A stretch of 64,000 nt of DNA from Microbacterium sp. Gd 4-13. Lineage in GTDB: Bacteria > Actinomycetota > Actinomycetes > Actinomycetales > Microbacteriaceae. The notes below the pieces were generated by a model. That model searched no databases. It saw only the letters and a list, made by a program, of their open reading frames with translations, and had not been told where the DNA came from. Positions within the stretch are counted from its first letter, which is position 1. Every line of letters starts with the position of its first letter. The stretch is taken from NCBI RefSeq assembly GCF_003095395.1, contig NZ_QEIJ01000006.1, positions 107,539-171,538 of the forward strand, in the 5' to 3' direction. Positions 58,887-64,000 of the stretch are shown here, piece after piece. Position numbers and translations under genes: made by a program.

Positions 58887-59759
58887 TCACGATGCTGCCT
58901 CGAGGAAATCGAACAACGATGCCCGCGTCTTGCTGTTCAGCAGGCTAAGGCCGTGGTTGTCGCCGTCCACGACGACGAGTTCGTTCTCGACGCCCGCGGC
59001 GTTCATCGCGGCGACGAGCGCCTCCGCTTGCGCGAGGGGAATCAGCTCCGCCGATCCGTGGATGAGAAGCGTGGGTGGCAGTGCGGCGGCGACCGAGACC
59101 GGCGAGGCGACGACCGCGGACGGACACTCCGTCAGCTTCGCGCACCCGAGGTACCCCTGCACCACGAGCTCCAGCTCAGGCGGAGGCGAGCCGAGCTCGC
59201 GGGCGTCCTCGGTGAGTACCCCCGCCGTCGAGAGGCCGACCACTGCATCGACAGGGGTGCCCGCTCCGGCAAGGGATGCAGCGGCCGTCATGACGATGAT
59301 CGCACCGGCAGAGCTCCCCAGCAGTGACATGGAATCGTTCAGATTGAACCTGTCTTGCTGGGCCGCGTCTCGAAGCCATTCGGCGGCTGCGGCGACATCG
59401 TCCTGCTGGGCGGGATAGATGGACGGCACGAGTCGATAGTCGACCGAGAACGCCGCGAACCCCGCATCGGCCAGGTCGCCGCAGATACCCGACATGGTCT
59501 TGCGGTCGCCTTCCTGGAAAGCGCCCCCGTGCACAAGCACGACGGCTGGGACCGGTTCGTCCGCATTGACTGGAAGGCAGGCATCGAGCGCCAGCGTCTG
59601 GCCATCGATCTCGCGATACACGATGTTGCGCTCTACCTTCGAGGTGGGATCGGGAATGTCGGTGCGGCCGCCTCCGCATCCCGCCAGAACGGCGAGCGAC
59701 GCGATGGCCACAGTCGCTGCCATCATGCGTACGGCGCCTGATTCGACCCGAACTCTCAT
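58887..59759 (-). CDS. Lipoprotein alpha/beta-hydrolase (esterase-like)
   Basis: A 290-residue lipoprotein: signal peptide with lipobox LAGC (Cys28), then an esterase fold of the hormone-sensitive-lipase/BD-FAE kind. Oxyanion motif HGGAF (77-81), nucleophile Ser150 in LGSSAGA, His269 in GDNHGLS. The position of the catalytic acid (normally Asp in HGSADxxVP) is Glu238 in HGSAELIP, a conservative change. It may deacylate the polymer at the membrane surface. Its ATG overlaps the stop of the glycosyltransferase gene (ATGA). Downstream lies a 162-bp spacer before the Wzz-like gene, so it ends its own operon. Confidence 0.85.
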   Translation of the reverse strand: MRVRVESGAVRMMAATVAIASLAVLAGCGGGRTDIPDPTSKVERNIVYREIDGQTLALDACLPVNADEPVPAVVLVHGGAFQEGDRKTMSGICGDLADAGFAAFSVDYRLVPSIYPAQQDDVAAAAEWLRDAAQQDRFNLNDSMSLLGSSAGAIIVMTAAASLAGAGTPVDAVVGLSTAGVLTEDARELGSPPPELELVVQGYLGCAKLTECPSAVVASPVSVAAALPPTLLIHGSAELIPLAQAEALVAAMNAAGVENELVVVDGDNHGLSLLNSKTRASLFDFLEAAS

Positions 59760-60790
59760 CGGTGATTCCTTCCCCCGGCTGCCGCGATCGCGGCGATGTA
59801 GACGTCGCGGTGGCGACGGCCCACCTCGTCCCAGTCGCGGCCAGTCAGTTTTGGGCGATCGCTCGGGGCGAGGGAGGCAGAAGCATCCACTCCGGCCGAC
59901 AGTACAGCGTCGGTGAGGGGCCCGTCATATTCGAGTACCCATCCCGGCCCGACCTCGGCAGACAACGCAGTGTTCGACGGGCTTCGCGGCACAAGGATGG
60001 GGCGATCGAGCGAGAGCGCCACGAGAGCGGCACCGGAATTGTGCATCTCGGCGTAGGGGAGCACGACGAGACTGGCCGCGCTGATCTCGCGAACCAGGTC
60101 TCCGTCATCGACAAACTCGAGCGCCGCAGAGACGTTCGCCGCTGCCGCCGCTCGCCGGCGAATGGGCTCGCGCAGCTCAGTAGTCGGTGACCCGACGATT
60201 CGCAGTCGCGATCCCGGGCGCGGTCGCGACGAGAAGGTGTCGATGAGGGCCTCGACGTTCTTGTACGGGCGGATGATTCCGAAGTAGAGGAGTAGGCCCG
60301 GCTCCTTCGGGGCGCGGGGGTGCGAGGCAAAGCGGTCTCGGTAGTGGCCGTGGAGGATCGTCACGGTCGGGGCGGGCGACCGGACCTCAGTAGTTGGATT
60401 GAGGAGGATCGACATGGCCGTGACACGGTCTATGCGGTCGAGGAGTCGGCGCTCCGCACGCGTGCCCGATTCGTGCGGGCTCACGTTGTGCACGGTGCGG
60501 ATCACCGGGATGCGTCGCGCCCTCGCAAGCATCAAAGTGGCCCGCATCGCCTGACGCTTTGCGAACCGGATCCGGCGGGTCTTACCTCTGAGGAGAAGCT
60601 CCGGCCAGTGGATATGGAGGACGTCGTAGCCGCCCCGCAGTGCCGACTTCCACGAGAAGTAGGTCACTGCGACATCGTTGGGCGCCCCCTCCGTCATCTG
60701 ATCGACGTAGCGGGTCTTGCCGTCCGGCGGTGCGAGTGAGTGGAGCACGCGCACGCGAGGCGCAGAGTCGTTGCCCCGAGCGCGCACCAT
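59756..60790 (-). CDS. Glycosyltransferase (GT4-like, GumH/GumK style)
   Basis: A 344-residue protein from ATG 60790, or 357 from ATG 60829. RVRVLHSLAPPDGKTRYVDQ, the WPELLLRGK stretch after YDVLHIHW, IPVIRTVHNVSPHESGTRAE, LLYFGIIRPYKNVEALIDTF and VLPYAEMHNSGAALVALSLD are typical of a GT-B enzyme; the last corresponds to the donor-binding EGxGxxxxEA region in modified form (MHNSGAALVA). It is predicted to add one sugar to the repeat unit from the cytoplasm. Neither start has a ribosome site; the motif TTTCATGCGCGTTAA lies 14-53 bp upstream. The lipoprotein hydrolase follows with a 4-bp overlap. Confidence 0.85.
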   Translation of the reverse strand: MVRARGNDSAPRVRVLHSLAPPDGKTRYVDQMTEGAPNDVAVTYFSWKSALRGGYDVLHIHWPELLLRGKTRRIRFAKRQAMRATLMLARARRIPVIRTVHNVSPHESGTRAERRLLDRIDRVTAMSILLNPTTEVRSPAPTVTILHGHYRDRFASHPRAPKEPGLLLYFGIIRPYKNVEALIDTFSSRPRPGSRLRIVGSPTTELREPIRRRAAAAANVSAALEFVDDGDLVREISAASLVVLPYAEMHNSGAALVALSLDRPILVPRSPSNTALSAEVGPGWVLEYDGPLTDAVLSAGVDASASLAPSDRPKLTGRDWDEVGRRHRDVYIAAIAAAGGRNHR

Positions 60791-60842
60791 ACGTGGGAGG
60801 TTAGCCCGACTCGGCCAGGTGCGATGCATCCGCCACTACTTG

Positions 60843-60857
60843 TTAACGCGCATGAAA
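60843..60857 (-). promoter_or_regulatory. Shared 15-bp element TTTCATGCGCGTTAA (copy 1)
   Basis: On the minus strand this word lies just upstream of the glycosyltransferase gene. A near-identical word with one change (TTTCACGCGCGTTAA) precedes the acyltransferase gene at 62014-62028 in the same orientation. Likely a shared promoter or operator element. Confidence 0.45.
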
Positions 60858-60872
60858 CCGCCGCGGCGAAGG

Positions 60873-61910
60873 TTACACCTTCGCATCGTCGTCGAGACGA
60901 GCACGCCGAGCGGGACGGAGCCAACGCTCTGCAGGTCGCTCGACGGCGACGTGCAGCAGCCACGCGGCAAGGATTGAGAGGGGTACGGCTGCGAGCACCA
61001 CCACGATGGGCGGAAATCCGAGTCGCAGGCCGACAGCGTCGCCGGTCCACAGCACGAGTCCGTGGACGAGGTAGATGCAGTACGACCAGACTCCGAGCCG
61101 AACGAGCCAAGGCCAGCGCATGAAGGAACGGCGACCTTCGAGGTCATTCACGGCGAGGGAGAGAACGAGGATCGCGAACGGGATGAGCGTGATCGCGTAG
61201 TGCCCCATCGGGTACGGCAGGAACATCGCCGCGACCACGGCTGCCGTCGCAAGCGGGATGCTGAACCAGAGGCTGATACGAGGTCGCCAGCCGCCCGCCA
61301 CCAGAGTGCCGATGACCACGCCCACAACGAACTCGGGCAGCCGGATCGGAGGGAAGATGACGAACGCCCACTGGGTGGTGTCATCGGGGAACGCAGCACC
61401 GACGGACCCCCATGTGATCGACAGCACCGTCGCGACGCCACCGAGGGCGAACAGCCCGTTCCGGTTGAGCTGACGCGTGAACGTGCGGATCAGTGGGAAG
61501 ACGACATAGAAGAAGATCTCGCAGGACAGACTCCAGAAGATCGCCTGTGCTCCGAAGTAGATCGCTTGGTCGGGCACCCACGCCTGTACCAAAAAGAGGG
61601 CTGGCAAGTCTGTGAGATTGAGGTCGCCGATGCGGAACAGCCAGGCGCATGACAACAAGAAGACGACGAAGTAGGCGGGGTAGATGCGCGCGAACCGCTT
61701 GCGATAAAACGTCATCGCTGTGTCGGTGCGTCGATCGGTCCAGGCCATGACGAACCCGCTGATGACGTAGAACAACGAAACCCCGACCATGCCTGAGGAA
61801 TGAACCTCGTCAAAGCGGTTCGTGGCGTGATGCCAGAAGACGAGGAACACGGCGAACGCTCGGACGCCCGTGAGCGAACCGAGATGCGCGATGCGGGTAG
61901 CCGTGGTCAC
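60873..61910 (-). CDS. Acyltransferase-3 family membrane protein (OafA-like)
   Basis: A 345-residue membrane acyltransferase with ten helices: LTGVRAFAVFLVFWHHATNR (catalytic-type His in the first helix), VGVSLFYVISGFVMAW, FYRKRFARIYPAYFVVFLLS and the late YCIYLVHGLVLW. It resembles OafA/ExoZ enzymes that acetylate sugars of surface polysaccharides; there is no SGNH domain. GTG start at 61910. It is the second acyltransferase in the locus and the last gene of it on this side. The 104-bp spacer upstream contains the shared TTTCACGCGCGTTAA element. Confidence 0.92.
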   Translation of the reverse strand: MTTATRIAHLGSLTGVRAFAVFLVFWHHATNRFDEVHSSGMVGVSLFYVISGFVMAWTDRRTDTAMTFYRKRFARIYPAYFVVFLLSCAWLFRIGDLNLTDLPALFLVQAWVPDQAIYFGAQAIFWSLSCEIFFYVVFPLIRTFTRQLNRNGLFALGGVATVLSITWGSVGAAFPDDTTQWAFVIFPPIRLPEFVVGVVIGTLVAGGWRPRISLWFSIPLATAAVVAAMFLPYPMGHYAITLIPFAILVLSLAVNDLEGRRSFMRWPWLVRLGVWSYCIYLVHGLVLWTGDAVGLRLGFPPIVVVLAAVPLSILAAWLLHVAVERPAERWLRPARRARLDDDAKV

Positions 61911-62013
61911 ACGGCTGAGCGTATCGGCCGTCGGGCGATCGGCGGTTACGGGGAGGTAAGCGTTCTTTCACTTTCGGGTCCCGCGCGGCGCCCGCGGCAT
62001 CGGTCACCGCATA

Positions 62014-62028
62014 TTAACGCGCGTGAAA
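62014..62028 (-). promoter_or_regulatory. Shared 15-bp element TTTCACGCGCGTTAA (copy 2)
   Basis: Second copy of the element described at 60843, upstream of the acyltransferase gene and oriented in the same way. It is followed by TAAT-rich sequence resembling a -10 region. Confidence 0.45.
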
Positions 62029-62076
62029 TCCGGCCCGCGCTCGCCGCGTGGCGTGCTCAGCGCGTGATGTCGGCTA

Positions 62077-62238
62077 TCAGGTGACGGCGGGTCGCTCGGC
62101 GCTCAGGCGCTGTTCGCGCTCGGAGTTCTCCGTCTCTTGTCGACGGTCGGCGGATGCTGCGGCGCGCCCGAAGACGAGTGCCACCCCGCCGGCGATCACG
62201 ACGTAGAGCACGAGCAGTAGCAGAAAAAGAATGACCAT
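62077..62238 (-). CDS. Small membrane protein (53 aa)
   Basis: A 53-residue protein from ATG 62238, preceded by GGGGAGTCACC. One hydrophobic helix (MVILFLLLLVLYVVIAGGVA) is followed by a charged cytoplasmic tail (RQETENSEREQRLSAERPAV). No family is recognised. Its 5' side lies 224 bp from the zinc-ribbon gene, with divergent transcription, and its 3' side faces the acyltransferase gene on the same strand. Confidence 0.7.
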   Translation of the reverse strand: MVILFLLLLVLYVVIAGGVALVFGRAAASADRRQETENSEREQRLSAERPAVT

Positions 62239-62367
62239 GGTGACTCCCCAGTGAATCGACCGTTGTGGATCAAGCTAGACCCCCACGCGGTCGCGGCGGG
62301 TGAGATCCCTCTCATGTCGGGCGAATTCTGGGCGACTTTCAATTCCAAGTCCAGGGTTTTCCTGATT

Positions 62368-62387
62368 TGTCCCCCAAAAGGGGGACA
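62368..62387. promoter_or_regulatory. 20-bp operator TGTCCCC-N6-GGGGACA
   Basis: TGTCCCC-CAAAAG-GGGGACA, identical in arms and spacing to the core at 31155-31174. The -10-like TATGCT (62394-62399) lies 6 bp downstream, so the element covers the -35 position of the promoter of the zinc-ribbon gene. Confidence 0.65.
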
Positions 62388-62407
62388 CGGATGTATGCTC
62401 ACCGACA

Positions 62408-62446
62408 GCCCGCCCCGAAACGGAGGCACCCCTGACCGGGGCGGGC
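62408..62446 (+). promoter_or_regulatory. Leader hairpin before the zinc-ribbon gene
   Basis: GCCCGCCCC (62408-62416) pairs with GGGGCGGGC (62438-62446), forming a stem that ends 16 bp before the ATG and next to the AGGGAG ribosome site. It could attenuate transcription or hide the ribosome site. Confidence 0.5.
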
Positions 62447-62461
62447 CTCAAGGGAGATGAC

Positions 62462-62680
62462 ATGGCGACGATTGCCTTTCCGCGGCGGGCCAGCGTGGCC
62501 GTCCGTCGAGCGCACGCGAGCCCCGGCCCGAGCCTGCGAGATGCGGTCAACCGCATGCTCTACGGACAAACGACGGTGACCTGCGAAGAATGCGGCACGC
62601 CGCTTCGCCCCCACCGTGCGGTCTGGCGAGGTGCGCATCCTTACTGCTCCGCCGAGCACGAGGCGGCCGACTCGTTCTGA
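62462..62680 (+). CDS. Small zinc-ribbon-like protein (72 aa)
   Basis: A 72-residue basic protein. After a flexible arginine-rich N-terminus (RRASVAVRRAHASPGPSLRD) a CEECG...YCSAEH pattern (Cys at about 41, 44 and 62 plus His) gives three cysteines and a histidine suited to bind zinc. The fold recalls the small CxxC-type DNA- or RNA-binding ribbons of actinobacteria. ATG at 62462 has AAGGGAG upstream. Expression is probably governed by the TGTCCCC-N6-GGGGACA site and the leader hairpin. Target unknown. Confidence 0.75.
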   Translation: MATIAFPRRASVAVRRAHASPGPSLRDAVNRMLYGQTTVTCEECGTPLRPHRAVWRGAHPYCSAEHEAADSF

Positions 62681-62776
62681 CGCCGACGCCGGTGTCGAGC
62701 TCTTCTCGCGGCCGGTCGTGCGCGGCACTACCCTGTGGGCAGCGAGCGTGGGGCTCGCGGTGACGACGGGGGAGAG

Positions 62777-63856
62777 ATGGCGCACACGACCGGTGGGGAC
62801 GCCGAGGTGCCTCCGACCGACCGGCGTCGGGAGCGAGGCCGTGCGCGGACCGTCGTGGCCGCGGTTCTCATCGTGGTCGGTGCGCTTCTCGCACCGGTGG
62901 CCGCCGCGGCGGCGTGGGCGCACACGACCCTCACCGACACCGACCGGTTCGTCGAGACCTACGCGCCGCTGGCGAACGACCCCGCGGTGCGCGATTTCGT
63001 CACCGACGAGACTGTTCGCGTCATCGCTGAGCAGGTCGGCATTGCGCAGCTCGCCTCCGACGCCATCGACGGCATCATCGGCCTCGGCACCGGTCCCGTC
63101 GCGACGCAGGCGCTGGAGGCGTTGAAGGGATCGGTTACCGAGGGACTCGAATCGCTCGTGCGGTCGAAGGTGAGCGACCTCGTCGCATCCGAGGGGTTCG
63201 ACACGGTCTGGACGAACACGCTGCGAATCAGCCACGTGCAGCTGACCGCAGCCCTCGAGGGTGATCCGGATGCGTTGGTGGGTCTGGGCGACGACGGTTC
63301 GATCGGCATCCAGCTCGCACCGATCGTCGACGCGGCGAAGCAGATGCTGGTGTCGGACGGGTTCACGTTCGCCGACCAGATCCCCTCGACCGACAGGGTG
63401 ATCGCGGTGGCGCAGTCGGATGCTCTTCCCGCGATTCAGCGCGGATATGACGTCGCCGTCGTCTCGGGGGCGTGGTTGCCGTGGGTCGCGCTGCTGCTGA
63501 TCGGCGCGGGTGTCGCGGTCGCCCGGCGCCGGTGGATCGCGCTGATGTGGGCGGGGATCGCGGTGGCCGCGACGATGACGGTGCTCGTGGTGGCGCTCGC
63601 CGTGGTCGGCGCTGTGGCCCCAGGCGGGATCGTCTCGTCGGAGATTCCTGCGGGGGTGGTCGACGCTCTCCTCGATGCCGCTCTCTCGCCGCTCCGAGGC
63701 GCAGCGGTGCTCGTGATCGTGGGAGCGCTGGTGGCGGCGGTCGTGGGCTGGGTCGCGGGTCCGTGGCGCGCGCCGCGGGCGCTGCGGGGCTTCGTGCTCA
63801 TCCGCGCACGGGGTGTGCGCGCTGCCGCGGGGTCTCGGGAGACGGCGGCACACTGA
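62777..63856 (+). CDS. Membrane protein with large extracellular domain
   Basis: A 359-residue protein: one helix near the N-terminus (about 26-47, VVAAVLIVVGALLAPVAAAA), an external domain (about 48-225; TLTDTDRFVETYAPLANDPA, FVTDETVRVIAEQVGIAQLA and SDLVASEGFDTVWTNTLRIS), then three hydrophobic segments at the end (LPWVALLLIGAGVAVA, WAGIAVAATMTVLVVALAVV, AAVLVIVGALVAAVVGWVAG). Similar proteins are found in many actinobacteria without a known role. ATG at 62777 was chosen for GGGGGAGAG before it. No neighbour suggests a function. It ends 66 bp before the poly-G run. Confidence 0.75.
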   Translation: MAHTTGGDAEVPPTDRRRERGRARTVVAAVLIVVGALLAPVAAAAAWAHTTLTDTDRFVETYAPLANDPAVRDFVTDETVRVIAEQVGIAQLASDAIDGIIGLGTGPVATQALEALKGSVTEGLESLVRSKVSDLVASEGFDTVWTNTLRISHVQLTAALEGDPDALVGLGDDGSIGIQLAPIVDAAKQMLVSDGFTFADQIPSTDRVIAVAQSDALPAIQRGYDVAVVSGAWLPWVALLLIGAGVAVARRRWIALMWAGIAVAATMTVLVVALAVVGAVAPGGIVSSEIPAGVVDALLDAALSPLRGAAVLVIVGALVAAVVGWVAGPWRAPRALRGFVLIRARGVRAAAGSRETAAH

Positions 63857-63922
63857 GCCGAGCTGCCGGGAGGCGCAAGCCCCCGACGCCGTTCGGTGGC
63901 CGGTCGTAGGGTCGAGTGATCT

Positions 63923-64000
<78 letters not shown>

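Overview
The window is high-GC DNA (about 70% by eye) from an actinobacterium. GTG starts, leaderless genes behind TAnnnT boxes, an F420-type luciferase-like oxidoreductase, an LpqI-like lipoprotein and LAATG sorting signals all fit. The style (DUF2207, TerC, PadR/DUF1048/DrrAB, DUF5684) suggests Microbacterium or a close Microbacteriaceae genus; that is inference. The left edge cuts a gene. The right edge is a run of 78 G, almost certainly an assembly or sequencing artefact at a contig end.

Layout. 0-14.6 kb is mostly envelope and housekeeping: SRPBCC protein (partial), DoxX-like protein, GH3 lipoprotein, TerC behind a yybP-ykoY-type manganese riboswitch, an XRE regulator, a cell-wall-anchored M14 peptidase, an F420-type oxidoreductase, an ABC-2 exporter whose ATPase gene is broken, and DUF2207. 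14.7-25.3 kb is a sugar catabolism locus: class II aldolase, three consecutive FGGY kinases, a divergent GntR regulator, a ribose/galactose-type ABC importer and a SIS-domain (hexulose-phosphate isomerase-like) protein. Operator palindromes of the same sequence lie before the aldolase and before the importer. 25.4-28.0 kb holds a translationally coupled pair: a wall-anchored cohesin protein and a secreted amidase carrying a dockerin, i.e. a minimal non-cellulosomal cohesin-dockerin system.

28.1-37.1 kb is a mixed block: orphan PAS histidine kinase, a protein joining a helix-turn-helix to an ECF-S-like membrane domain, diacylglycerol kinase-like protein, a PadR-DUF1048-ABC exporter operon, VanZ and DUF5684 membrane proteins and a sulfide:quinone-type flavoprotein. 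37.3-61.9 kb is a large exopolysaccharide locus: UDP-glucose dehydrogenase, Wzy-like polymerase, Wzx-like flippase, three polysaccharide pyruvyl transferase domains, several glycosyltransferases, two paralogous GH5 hydrolases, two acyltransferases, secreted esterase-like and beta-helix proteins, and a Wzz/tyrosine-kinase-like protein whose P-loop has lost its lysine. Two of its proteins are mirror-image fusions (pyruvyl transferase-GT4 and GT4-pyruvyl transferase). The last 2 kb carries two small genes and a membrane protein.

Polysaccharide precursor (UDP-glucuronate) made by Ugd would be assembled by the glycosyltransferases, decorated with pyruvate and acyl groups, exported by Wzx, polymerised by Wzy, length-controlled by the Wzz-like protein and trimmed by the GH5 enzymes. 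Apart from genes, an 11-base word (CGGATGCTGCG) recurs 11 times on both strands in genes and spacers, far above chance, and a 20-bp palindrome TGTCCCC-N6-GGGGACA occurs at two distant promoters.
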